Assembly: GCF_905404315.1 (NCBI RefSeq)
Contig: NC_066275.1
Coordinates: 1,736,001 to 1,800,000, forward strand
Source of the DNA: Leptidea sinapis
Lineage: Eukaryota; Arthropoda; Insecta; Lepidoptera; Pieridae
Length of the DNA stretch: 64,000 bases
Direction of reading: 5' to 3'
The notes beneath the pieces are model-generated. The model was not told where the DNA came from. It saw only the letters and a list, made by a program, of their open reading frames with translations, and did not search any database. This document shows positions 52,915 through 64,000 of the stretch, piece after piece (position 1 is the first letter of the stretch; every line of letters begins with the position of its first letter). Both the position numbers and the translations under genes were made by a program.

Positions 52915-53275
52915 GTATTTTTTTATGGAATAGGATAAACGAGCGTACGTCTCTCCTGGTGTTAAGTGATCACCGCCACCCACTTTCTCTTGCAACACAA
53001 GAACAACCACAGGAGCTTTGCCGGCCTTTAAGGAAGGTGTACGCGCTTTTTTTGAAGGTACCCAGGTCGTATCGTCCCGGAAACACCGCACAAGGAAGTT
53101 CATTCGACAGCTTCGTAGTACGTGAAAAGCTCCTTGAAATCCGCAATGTGGAGTGCCGCCACACATCCAGATGGTGGGGATGATATCCTAACTTGTGGCG
53201 TGTCTTGCGAAGGTGGAATTCGGCGGCAGGAATCAGATGAAACAGCTTTTCGGAACACTCCCCGTAGCTTTCGAA
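52915..53275 (-). pseudogene. LINE ORF2 C-terminal tail, family C, longest copy
   Basis: The minus strand reads TTKLSNELPCAVFPGRYDLG, TFKKSAYTFLKGRQSSC, then VARESG. It includes more of the upstream region (ATGTGTGGCGGCACTCCACA in coding sense, and CCGAATTCCACC) than 39045-39275. Several overlapping frames exist on both strands; the coding sense is fixed by the ELP and FKK motifs. It is 5'-truncated. Confidence 0.7.
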
Positions 53276-53984
53276 AACAACAACAGTTTAATTTATATAA
53301 TTTTCTCTCACCCTTAGTAGACTTACTTTCCAATTTGAACAACGCTATAGTTTTTGTAATCATCAATGTAGCTTCGTAAGTGATTGTCATATTTTTCCTG
53401 TTAGCAAATGTGAATTTACTTAGTATCTAGAAAGTTAACCCTATTAGGTAAATATCTTTTGTACGATTTCCTTAGAAAACAGAAATTTTAAAATTTAATA
53501 GATCAATTGGTGACGGAATTCTCAGAGAAAAAAGAGTAAGTAAAAATATATATGTACAACTTAAGCACATCCTACTCTTTTAGTCTATTAATGAAAAATA
53601 CAATTTTTAAGCGCTTTAAGCAAAAATTTGTAATGGTCTTCGTCGTAATGTGTATTTACAATCGCTTTATGATAGGCTACATAAGAGAGAAGCAATTAAA
53701 ATCAAGCCTATTCGAAAATAATTTCTGGCGATCTCGCAAAATATTTAAAAGTAAGTAATAGAACTACAGATGTCTACGTTTGCGACTTTACAATACCAGC
53801 CGGAATCTCAGAGGATAATTCATAAGATAAGTTTCATCTTGTATTAATTACCACGACAGAATTAAATTTGTATTGTTTTTTTTGTTATATCTGGGATTTT
53901 CATTCAGCCATCGAATTTTTGAGGGATTTATAATTGCAATTCAAATAATCTTCATTTAAATAGGTCGTATACAGTGTTTTTATA
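53276..53984. other. No gene seen
   Basis: A 68-codon plus-strand frame at 53552-53758 is basic with hydrophobic patches but has no recognisable domain. Confidence 0.4.
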
Positions 53985-54280
53985 TGGAAAATGAGGACAA
54001 ACGAGCGTACAGGTCATCTGGTGTTAACTGATTACACCAGAAGAATCACAGGAGCGTTGCCGGCCTTTAAGGAGGTGTACGCGCTTTCTTTTAAGGTACC
54101 TACGTCGTATCATCACTGAAGCACTGAACAAGGAAGCTCAATACACAGCTTTGTAGTACGTGGAAGAAAGCTTCTTGAAAACCACACTGTGCAGGACCAC
54201 CACACATACAAATGCTTGGGATGCTATCCGAACTTGTGGCGTGTCGTGTGAAGGTGGAATTCGGTGACAGTGTAGATGTC
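53985..54280 (-). repeat. LINE tail, family C, second copy within 1.1 kb
   Basis: It has the same blocks in the same order as 52915-53230 (GACAAACGAGCGTAC, GTTGCCGGCCTTTAAGGA, GGAGTGTACGCGC-like, CACACATACA, GGTGGAATTCGG). It is in the same orientation and independently diverged, so it is a separate insertion or an old tandem duplication. Confidence 0.65.
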
Positions 54281-54284
54281 GCCA

Positions 54285-54660
54285 TTTAAAATAAATGAAT
54301 GGAATGGCTGGCTCCTTCTCATGTCCAAGTTACGTCAGTTTGTGCTGGGGCTGCTGCTTCGACTGCCGAAGACAGCAAGCGTCGCAAATATGTTGGTCTC
54401 AGTGAGTCATACATCGAGACACATGGCCCGTAGGGCCCAGAGGCGCGGAGAATGTTCAAATACTATCTTCGCGCCTCAATAAGGCTACTGGAAACCCAAG
54501 CGCTGGCAGCTATTTCGGTCAACGGATCAACCTTGCTATCCAACGCGGTAATGCTGCCAGTATTCTTGGTACACTTCCACGTAATGATAGTTTTAATTTT
54601 ATGTAGTCGTCGTATTGTAAATACAGTTATAAGATTTGTAATGTTTGAATAATAAATATC
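54285..54660 (+). pseudogene. LINE ORF2 tail, family F
   Basis: Plus-strand frames read SSRLNKATGNPSAGSYFGQR, NLAIQRGNAASILGTLPRND and SFNFM. It is the same family as 26575-26990, inverted, with frameshifts upstream near 54400-54450. It directly follows a family C copy. Confidence 0.7.
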
Positions 54661-54697
54661 AATCATCAATTAATGGAATTATATTTACTTAAACACG

Positions 54698-54800
54698 TCC
54701 ACTGCTGCACATGCGCTGCCCTCATGGAACCTTTTCCATTCAAAGGCTATCTTGATCAGATTATCTGTCTATCTTGTGGGGCCTACCAACAATGTGTCAT
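54698..54800 (-). repeat. RTE-like LINE tail fragment, family G
   Basis: CGTCCACTGCTGCACATGCGC, GCTATCTTGATCAGATTATC and CTTGTGGGGCCTACCAACAA match the family G copies at 31262-31390 and 60725-60850. Confidence 0.55.
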
Positions 54801-55539
54801 TCAGAATATAATTATTTAAGAATAATCAGGTTTAATTGATGTATCCTTCCTAATGTGTCATGATTTGTAATGCTCATTTTCCATTAAAGAAAAAAATGTT
54901 TAAAATCTGCTGCAAAAGATAATTTTCTGGTCATTGCGGTCTTCATCGAAACTTATATTATAAAGAGTTTGTATTTTTATAATGTTTGGACCACTTTAAA
55001 AAATTCTGTCACTGTCAGAAAACTGCAACTGAAAGTGACATAGGCTTTATAATAATAATAATACATAAAAAACTATGTATCCCTAATAAAAATTCAATAA
55101 TACTCGTATAACCCAAGGTGTGAAAAAATCTGTCATCGCGTGCACTACGGAAACTATTGATGACAGAACAAAAAAATATGTCACATTATTATAGAACGTA
55201 TCAATATCTACAAAAAAGTCCGCAATACTATATGGCCAACTACTGTAGTTAAGTCACTATATCTACTTTTTTACATTTTTAAAGTTCATACCTCTGTATT
55301 AATCATTATCCATTAATTTTATTAAAGATCGTTTCAGTACCTGTAAAATACTTTTAAAATTTTCTATTTAAAAGATATAATGAATTTAAAAATTTGAATC
55401 TTAAGAAAATAATTCAATAATAAAATATTAACGAAGTGAAATAAAACTTTTATGTTAACGTAAATAAATCTATAGTCCGACTTCGATGACTTTACACTGC
55501 CACGGTTTCGGAATCTAAGCGAGTGAAACCGCGGTGCAT
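54801..55539. other. AT-rich stretch, no gene seen
   Basis: Nothing is recognised. Confidence 0.4.
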
Positions 55540-55985
55540 TGCTAGTGTTATATAAAATTAATATTTATAATAATCCCCACACATCTCGTAGCTAGAAAAA
55601 AAAATGTATGGGCGATTCCGTTAATAATTTTGGATTGATTATTAGGACCGTTACCCCAATACCATTTGGTGAGTCAAAAGTGTCACTCGATTATCTAACA
55701 AGTTTATAACAAGATTGACCCAGCAAACATTGTTTTGCCATATAAATTTATCTAACAAGTAACTCCAGTGCTCATTGTATGAATTGTCATATTATGTAAT
55801 ACAATTCACTAATTCACAAAAAAATTAGTTTCGGATAAGTAATCGCTAACAAACAAATACCAAAACCTTCTTCAAAACACGCTGTTACTTATCATATAAG
55901 TATTATTCCGATCGGTTCAGTAGTTTTTGCAGTTTAACCGAAGGAAACTAACGGCTCTCCATTTATAAGTATAGATTTTCAGTTT
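55540..55985 (+). repeat. Dispersed repeat family J
   Basis: TGACCCAGCAAACATTGTTTT and GCCATATAAATT match 59035-59065 (TGACCCGGCAAACGTTGTTT). The end (CAGTAGTTTTTGCAGTTTAAC, TATAAGTATAGAT) is of the same type as 59370-59390. It is non-coding. Confidence 0.5.
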
Positions 55986-56654
55986 AACATTGTAAAATTT
56001 TTAATAAGCAGGTGATATTGTAATTAAATTTAAAAATAAATTTTAATTGTATATTCCCTAAACGCACAGTTTGTACCAACGACATATTTAAACACAACCG
56101 TAGCCGTACTAACCTAGCATAATATCACTCTTGCATCAATCGTATTTGTCGCCAATTTAATACACTTTCTCAAATTAATCAGCAACTAACTAATTCCACG
56201 TCAACCTGCTTCCGTCATAATGTTATTGACTCTCTGCGTAAGAAATATGTAAAAAATACTATTGCCAGTTATTGATATTTTTGCAATGTGTGTTTTAGTT
56301 TTATATCTCCTTGTTGTTATTTTTACATTTGTGCATGAATATTGCTGGTTTGTCAAATAAAGTAAAATAAAAAATATATATTTTCTTTCTTATTGTTAAA
56401 TAAGATAGTTGTGAACAATATGTTTGCATTAACAAAGTAGTACGAGGTGTCTAACTATGTTGGTCGGTGGAGGAACAATGTCTGGTTTTACTGAAACAGT
56501 TGATCTGTGCTTCACATGCATGAAATTGTATGAGTGAGGAGTTGTATAGTAGATCATTTTGTGGTGTTCACTTCTGCAGCTATCTCGAGTATATAATTTT
56601 AAATATTTTCAAACTAGGATTCAAATAATTTGTGAAGTTTGTTACTTTATTTGG
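55986..56654. other. AT-rich stretch, no gene seen
   Basis: The block at 56040-56370 ends GTCAAATAAAGTAAAATAAA and may be another LINE 3' end. Nothing firm is recognised. Confidence 0.35.
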
Positions 56655-56830
56655 GCTCCGTAGCCAAATGGCAAAAAACGGAACCCTTATGGATTCGTCA
56701 TTTGTCTGTCTGTCTTTCCGTTCGTATGTCACAGCCAGTTTTTTTACAAAACTATAAGAACTATACTGTTGAAACTTGATAAGAAGATGTATTCTGTGAC
56801 AAAAATAGATTTTTTTTTTTTTCTAAACTG
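56655..56830 (+). repeat. Dispersed repeat family L, copy 2
   Basis: GGGCTCCGTAGCCAAATGGC, AACGGAACCCTTATGGATTC and GTCATTTGTCTGTCTGTCTT are the inverse of blocks in 44515-44895. Confidence 0.5.
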
Positions 56831-58204
56831 AATAGTTTGCGCGACACTTCCAACGTGGTAAATTTTGTGCCCCTGTAATTTCTAAAATAAGAGAATGATA
56901 AAACTAAAAAAAATATTTGATTTATACAGACCTACAGATCTACCTAAACTAATATTTGAGTAATAATTTTATGAATAGTTAAATTTGTAAAATCAATCAA
57001 TGTTATATAAATCAATGTTATTTAGGGCGATACATTTGAACGAAACTGACTTTTTTTTAAACTATACAACCACTTTAATTAGAACTTTAAAATCACATAT
57101 ATTATCATATTTTCATCCATAAGACTAGATATTGGTAGAACTTTATATAAATTAAAAAAATATTTCGTAAAAATCGGTCAAAGCTTCGTTGAGACAGTTT
57201 TTCTCTATGACTATTATTATGTTTTTGTATGACGATTAAGATTTGCCAATACTATGACAGTTAAAATAAAGCACACAGTATTCATTGTAATCTATGCTTC
57301 TATATAAATCTCTAGCCTCTGTATGTGTCAGTCTTTTGTTCTCTTTTTTTTCACTCACCGATCTTGAGATAAGAATTGATAGGCTCTATATTATGATAAC
57401 TATATCCTGCACGTAACTTCCTTACTTCCGAGGGTACATTTACTCCTGAAATCTTCGAAATTTCCCCTTTTTCCTTTCCTACAGTATCATTTGGGTATGT
57501 TCGGATATGGGTAATATGGGTTCGTTACTTTTCTGATAAATTCATCGTCCAATGATTTTGTTTTTGTTTGTAATGATTTTAAGTTATGTGGATGCCTTTA
57601 GCTATAGAAACACGAAAGATAGCACTGATATCGAGATATAGTTTCTGTTCATGGCTTCTAATTTTGCTTGTTAGTTTCTCGTATTTCATCTATCAAACTC
57701 AATCCATATAAATTGAAACGAAATAGTAATCAAACTAAACCATAAAATGAAATAATTCCATAAAAACGAGTCAAAAATAGTCGTTATTCAAGATCTGGAA
57801 GTTAACTTCTGCGATGCCCTTCCATTACTTACGTAAAATGTGTGTTAGGACGGTTAGATTAGCACTACAGCCATCGGGCTACGTTCACTGCAGCATTCCA
57901 TTCCTATATCATCCATGAATCTTAGTACAGTAAACATATTCGTATATTGTAATCCCAGAAGTGTACTTCAATATGAAAATTATTGCAAAATATCTAAGTA
58001 TCAGTACAAGCTAGTTCATTTAAAATTCCAAGAGATTTCTTTTAACTCTAGTTTGCACTTCGATTAATTTGCTCACGGGTCAGATAGGGTACGATAGGAT
58101 CTGTCACTAACAGATTACAGAGTTTATGCATTCAGGTTCTCAGAGTTGCTGTGAAAATATGAAACTGTGTTTTTTATCAGCGTAGCTCATGTTTTTATTT
58201 TCAA
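56831..58204. other. AT-rich stretch, no gene seen
   Basis: Nothing is recognised in this stretch. Confidence 0.4.
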
Positions 58205-58320
58205 GATTTGTTCCAGCTTCACCTCGAGTTTTCGTTCCACATTCCTGTTTCGTCCCACGTTTATTTTTATTCCTGTTTCGGGTCACTTCTTAAAATGTTA
58301 TTTAGTACAGCCAGAAAAAA
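58205..58320 (+). repeat. Dispersed repeat family K, copy 2
   Basis: It is the inverse of 42150-42285, with CACCTCGAGTTTTCGTTCC and CCTGTTTCGTCCCACGTTTA. The frames at 58167-58447 are products of this repeat. Confidence 0.7.
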
Positions 58321-59029
58321 ATGTATATTACAACAATTTTCTAAATATAATAATTTTTATTCGAAAACGATGCTTACATTTAAAAATACAGTAATTTGCT
58401 TGAGAACTACATGTTCCATAAAAGCAAAAAAAACTACTACTACATAGAAAAAACGCTTAGTAATCCGTTACCAATGGCAAATTTACTACGCACTAAATTC
58501 CTTAACATATTTCTCACAAATTGATTGAAAATGCAATTAGTTTATGGTAAAAAGACTCGAGATACAATTTTATTTCAACCTCTCCGTTTTTAGGTCAGTG
58601 ATTATGTGAAAACCAGACTTATGAAACATAAAAGAGGTTTTATAATTCGAAGAGAAGATGTATTTTTATGTAGTTTTTTTTGCATTCTATGTAAGATAAG
58701 TCATACATGTCGTATTGCGATATGACCATTATTGTATTAAATACGATGTTTTTAAGTGTTGATGATAAGGTATACTTAATTATAATGTCTATTTGACTTT
58801 GACTTTGAAAAGCACATGCCTACAAACTGTCCCCTAGACGGGATGGCAAATAGCCTTGATGAAAAAATTACTAGTAATCTCTCGCTGAAAAAAACGATTC
58901 CAATTTGCCAATGTATATATTTCTATCCAAGCAGTTTTTAGTTATATCAATATGAAAGTTTATAGAAAGCTTTAAATATGATTGAGTATTTAAAAAAATA
59001 TTAATTTACACTGTATTTTTATTAAAATA
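58321..59029. other. AT-rich stretch, no gene seen
   Basis: A block at 58588-58660 loosely matches 7788-7860. No coding sequence is seen. Confidence 0.35.
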
Positions 59030-59390
59030 TAGCTGACCCGGCAAACGTTGTTTTGCCATATAAAGTATAATTCACACGATAGTTTTATAAGTAATAAAAT
59101 ATTGCCTATATATATTGTACATCATTTTGTTCTATTGTCAATAGTTTTTGCAGCGCACGCAAAAATAGGTTTTTGATTTTACACCTTGTGTTACAAATTA
59201 GCAATTTTATTACGGATCCCTAATTTTGAAAAAAAAGCCTATAGCCTTCCTCGATAAATGGACTACCCAACACTGAAAGAATCATTCAAATCGGACCAGT
59301 AGTACCAGAGATTAGCGCGTTCAAACAAACAAACAAACAAACAAACAAACAAACAAACAAACACTGCAGCTTTATAATATTAGTATAGAT
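59030..59390 (+). repeat. Dispersed repeat family J with (CAAA)n
   Basis: It starts AGCTGACCCGGCAAACGTTG and ends TTTATAATATTAGTATAGAT. An uninterrupted CAAA run (59322-59363, about ten units) lies near the end and is a simple-repeat expansion of the family's own tail. Confidence 0.6.
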
Positions 59391-60712
59391 AAAATATTTC
59401 TTAACTGAGCTTTGATTGAATTCGCTGATGCAACTTAGGCAAAACCATCAACTCCAATTTAAAGTGCTTCTCATTTAAAACCTTTAAGTTAAAACTGACT
59501 ACATTGTAAAAGATTTAATATCGGGTCTAACATTTATAAGATATTTATTTTGGGTTTATTAAATGTATTAAACAACTCTATTTAGTACAACCTCATCATT
59601 AATAAATCTCTGTTTTAGCATAATATGTTTACGTTCGCCCTTAAGGGTTAATTCCTTGATTTGGTAACCTACGATAATACAGAGATAATTTATTAAGAAT
59701 ATTTCAAAGCAAAGTATCCATTGTTACCATAATGTGAATAACAATATCTAATTATGTTAAGGTTACGGAGTAACTAATCTAATCAGAATTTTTAAATTTT
59801 AATCTTTTATAACGTTCTGTTAAATAAATATAATGTTATTTCCGAGTGGTCCAGTTATTTATATCTTAACAATAAACGACGATAACACACAAAATACGTT
59901 TCGTAGACTACAATACTTTATAAACTTTATGATACTCATTCTAATGCTATCCTGGACGGTACCGTCGCAACCGGTATGTCCCTGCATTATGATTTAAGGT
60001 ACTTATGGGATGAGGATTAATGCTGTATTAAAATCTCTACTATCTGCTATGTTATGCATTTATTATACATAATATTATAAACCTTTCTCTTGAATTACTC
60101 TATCTACTAAAAAAACCGCATTAAAATCCATTGGTTTTATTATTTCACAATTCAGTATTGGCGAATTGTTAATGGGATTTAGTTACAATCTTGAAGCATT
60201 CGAAGCAAACGTACGAATAGAAGGTATAACTTCTTCATTAATAGACAGCTGTTACAAGGATTACAATTGAACTAAGATGAGAGATGATCTTACCGCCAAG
60301 TTTGATTACGTCATTGTCTTGTTCGTACCCGACCCACAAGAGATAGTGCCTATATTATGATTAGCTAGCTCCTACGAGCTATACTGTTTATATAACTGTC
60401 GGAATTAATTATCTTCCATTTCCGTATTAGGTAACTAAAAAGTAAAAATAATTTTCCTTTAGAATTTTTTATAGTTGGTATGTAGGTACTACTCAAATAA
60501 TTAAAATACTAAATATGAAAACTTTGTTATATAAGTAGTTTTACAAATAAGTGGTAATGTTAAAATTGGGATTTATTTTCCAAAAAGTGTGTTGTTAAAT
60601 AGCGTCATGTACCATTCTTAATATAAAATTACAAAAAGAAGAAAAATTTAAGAATCAGCTCAGCTTTTGCGTTTTTTTTTTTACAATAACAAATAACAGG
60701 ATATATCATTTC
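59391..60712. other. AT-rich stretch, no gene seen
   Basis: The block at 60080-60140 (CTCTTGAATTACTCTATCTA, AAACCGCATTAAAATCC) resembles a common lepidopteran repeat, from memory only. Nothing else is recognised. Confidence 0.35.
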
Positions 60713-60910
60713 AGTCGGAAGACGTCCACTGATAGACAAAGGCTTCCTCCAAATATCGCCATGACGATCAGTCCTGCGCTGTCCTCATCCAACCTATTCC
60801 GGCAATCTTGACCAGACCCGCGTCGGTCCATCTTGTGGTGGGCCTACCAATACTACGTCTTCCGGTACGTGGTCGCCATTTGAGGACTTTACAACCTCAA
60901 CGATGTGTCG
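60713..60910 (-). pseudogene. RTE-like LINE tail, family G
   Basis: CAGTCCTGCGCTGTCCTCATC, GGGCCTACCAATACTACGTC and TTCCGGTACGTGGTCGCC match 31305-31415 in the same orientation. The minus strand encodes a degraded ORF2 C-terminus. Confidence 0.7.
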
Positions 60911-61344
60911 ATAACAGGATCAAACTATCTATATACACGATACTTTATGTTATGCTGAGATCCAATTAAAATTGTATAAGGCATTCACAAAATACAGAGA
61001 GAATAAATTTAAAAATGTCAATATCGGCTCCAAAATATGCCTTAAGCCATATCAACAAATATTTAGAAGCTGTTACTTCTTATAAGCTCGCTATAATTTC
61101 TGTATATAGGCAGTATTAACGTTCTCAAAGGCAACACAAGTAAATTTGGATGAGATCCAACAATGCTTGTTAACTGCTGAACTGCAAATGTTTGGCAACA
61201 CAGTCTTGCTGCAACCATAACATTCTGGAGTTCAATATCGGTATACCTGTTTACTTATTGTGTCATTATACTTAGTTTGATGATAAGCTAATTATCTTCC
61301 ACAACGTATATCCCCAACGTTTATTTACCAGTGTGCTCGTTTGC
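60911..61344. other. No gene seen
   Basis: AT-rich sequence with nothing recognised. Confidence 0.35.
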
Positions 61345-61625
61345 ACAGAATGCCGGCTAGATTATGGGTACCACTTTTCTGCCGTGAAGCAGTAATGTGT
61401 AAGCAATATTGTGTTTAGTTCTGAAGGGCACCGTAGCTGGTGAAATTACTGGGCAAATGAGACCTAACATCTTATATCTCAAGATGACCAGCGCAATTGT
61501 AGTGCCGCTCACTATCTTTTGGGTTTTTCAAGAGTCCTGGGAGGTACTTCATTGTAATGGGCAGACCGTATCAATTACCTCCAGGTAAACGTTCTGCTCG
61601 TCTCGTTCTTTACTGTCATAAAAAA
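61345..61625 (-). repeat. SINE-like family B, full-length copy
   Basis: It aligns end to end with 39926-40207 (AATGCCGGCTAGATTATGGG, GCCGTGAAGCAGTAATGTG, GCGCAATTGTAGTGCCGCTC, CTGCTCGTCTCGTTC). The substitutions differ from that copy, so the two are independent old insertions. Confidence 0.75.
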
Positions 61626-64000
61626 AGGTTTACGTTTAAAGTATAACAAAAAATGCTTCATATTTAATAACTACATAACACCGATACTACCGATTATGCG
61701 ATGAAAATTAATTTAACATAAAAGACGAATAACAACAAAGACTTAACATATTAGCTTATAGACAATCAAAGCGTGCGAGAGATAAAAACATATCTAACGG
61801 AGATACAGAAAGATAGAAAAGATAAGCGAATCTATTGTTGCTGTAACCGATTTTGATTGAAAAGTTGTAAACAGAAAGCCACGCCTGACATTAGCCCCTC
61901 AGTCTTTGAATATGAAACCACTAGCTAACACACACATACACAATTCATAATTGGTCAACAACTATCGGGCTTTCAGGTACGCTACTCTACGTAATATAAA
62001 TAGTAAAAGCGAATTACAAGTTTTTTTTTTTAATTTCAGCTTCCATTTATTTGTTATAGACTATAATTCTTGTTCAAAACAAACATATCTAGTTATAAAG
62101 TAAATAAAATAAATAAATATATATTCAATTATATTATTTTTGCAAAAGTCTGCAACAATCGGCAATACCAAGACCAATGGCTTGTGAATGAATTAATATT
62201 GTTTCCGTAAACATAAACAACCTCATTCCGTAAGGTTTGTATGTTAATTCACAAGTGAATTGGGTGAAGTTACGAATTCATTATAGAATATTCGTATTAT
62301 TAAATTATGATTACTTAAATTTATTTAATATATACAATACTCTATAGAGCCCAAATGAAGCAACGGGCGGTGTATTATGAAAGCAGTATTAGGAAAGTAA
62401 GTAATAATAATATAGGATTATCAATTGAATTCATAATTTTGAATTGAACACAATATTGATATAAAATGAAAATAGACCAAGAGCTGCTGTGGTTATTATT
62501 TGGGATAATTTTAAAAATAATTATGCAGGGCTGTATGTACGTAATTAGATAATTCCTTGATAGCGAAGAATAAAAGTCAACATAAAAAAACACCTATTCA
62601 TGACATTTGCTCGTATGGTGCGGTGCATCTTATTATATCGTTGTTTCACACATAATTTAAAATATTTAATAAATATGTTCATTTCCTACCTTCTCACATA
62701 TTATTCTTTTACTTTTTTAAATTTTCTTAAATTTTGTTAGAATAGAAAATATAAATTAAAAAGCCTGAGGGCAGTTCCTCTATTCCTAAGCAGTGGTATC
62801 ATTAAGATAATAATTAAAGTTTTTACCTATTGGTACCACATAAGGCTACTCAAACAATTAATAATTATGTATGTGTCAATTAATAATTGAATCTATGTTA
62901 TATTTTTTCAGTCCCTTTGATCCCGGTTAGGATTCAAGGCCACGGATTACCGTGGATATATAATATTGTAATACAAGTCGGATGTCTTGAAATGGGTTCA
63001 TTCCAAGATTACCGCCATAAATATAGATCCATAAGGTGTATGGAATACCCCTAATTTTTCTTCAATTCTTTATTATGACATGATCAGCTGACAAGTTTGG
63101 GTCTTGGAATATTAAATATGCTATTAAATAATGCATTATTTGATGTTATATTTTAAATGAGGACATTTTATTATATTAGGGTGCGTGACAACCTACGTCT
63201 ACGTCGGCCAATACAAAGGCGCAGGCACAAGATGGCAAAGGATGGAATGAAAATGAACACTTCCTATTCTCTATAAGGAATAAAAAGGAAAGTAAAAGTC
63301 AAAGGTTGTGGGTGTTTAAGTTAGAGTGGACTCTTCTAGTGTTACATAAGTCCACGTTAATCATGGCTGTTAGCTGCCGTGGTGTTGATGCCTCGTCTTC
63401 CAAAACACGACGGGCAGTCCAAGCAAAAATGCTCAGGGAGACATTTCCCGACTCTTGCAGTGCCTATATTCTCCTCGGATAAAATCTCTTGAAGTACCGT
63501 TTACATATTATGGTGGAAGGTTGTCGGGAGGGTCATCGGTTCTCGACACTAACCTATGAGAAATTTGGTCAAGATTGGGCCCTTATTACGATACCCTTGG
63601 CCCTGGGCATTTTAAGTCCCGGATTACTTAATTACTCCAAAGTGTACAATAAAAGACGGAATTCCCTTTATTCACGGAATAAATATAATCTTTTTTTATA
63701 CCTATTTTAGTATACCTACATTTTTACCTCAATAATAAAATAAGTGGCCAAAGTGGTTTGAGTTTAGTCTTAGTTTATTATGACTGGAAATACCTATATA
63801 AAAGCACGCTATCTTCTTAATCAGTGCTGCCATTTCCCTCCTGGTACATTTCATAGAAGCTTTCGCTAGAAGCTGGATGCCCGCTAAACATGCCTGCTTT
63901 TTATTGTACACTGCTGAACTAGCGCGGTTATAAGAGTTTTATGCTACCCGCTTAAGTTGATATAAATTATAGTGCATGTAGACGAAACATTATTAAAATA
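61626..64000. other. AT-rich stretch, no gene seen
   Basis: No domain, RNA gene or clear repeat copy is recognised. The less AT-rich part at 63180-63640 has a 73-codon plus-strand frame (63489-63710) without a recognisable domain. If the window holds an undetected host exon or an unfamiliar element, this is one of the likelier places. Confidence 0.35.

Overview
The window looks like a stretch of insect, most probably lepidopteran, chromosome with no recognisable host gene. The evidence is the AT-rich background, the density and type of transposable elements (mori-type and other mariners, a CsRn1/Kabuki-like Ty3 element, a jockey-like LINE, RTE-like LINE tails), and many short dispersed repeats that recur in both orientations. 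The lepidopteran assignment is inference from repeat types I recognise, not from a marker gene. No ORF outside transposable elements has a recognisable domain.

Layout. 1-8.9 kb: AT-rich DNA with LINE tails, one foldback-type element copy and a dead mori-type mariner. 8.89-14.46 kb: a complete but broken Ty3/gypsy-type LTR retrotransposon on the minus strand (gag-PR-RT-RH-IN, two LTRs, tRNA-Trp-type primer binding site). 14.5-20 kb: mostly anonymous, with an LTR-like segment and a poly(A)-tailed retroposon. 20.15-22 kb: an RTE-like LINE tail, then a mariner with both terminal inverted repeats and a broken transposase. 22-27 kb: repeat fragments, LINE tails and a spaced direct duplication. 27.1-28.25 kb: a 96-bp-armed palindrome with three internal hairpins, followed by a cassette holding one whole tRNA-like unit and two inverted copies of only its 5' half. 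29-35 kb: two foldback-type elements, each nested in another repeat, and a Tigger/pogo-like deletion derivative. 36-44 kb: a four-unit 57-bp in-frame tandem repeat inside LINE-derived sequence, more LINE tails, and a pair of inverted repeats 2.2 kb apart. 44.97-50.69 kb: a full-length, GC-rich jockey-like LINE on the minus strand with both ORFs open, a 39-nt poly(A) tail, a probable target-site duplication, and an initiator-type sequence at its 5' end. 50.7-64 kb: AT-rich DNA with a second mori-type mariner fragment and older LINE and SINE-like fragments.

How it fits together. Most elements are dead and several are nested, which gives relative ages. The LINE at 45-50.7 kb is the only element that looks capable of making its proteins today. 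The most unusual architecture is the palindrome and tRNA-half cassette at 27.1-28.25 kb.
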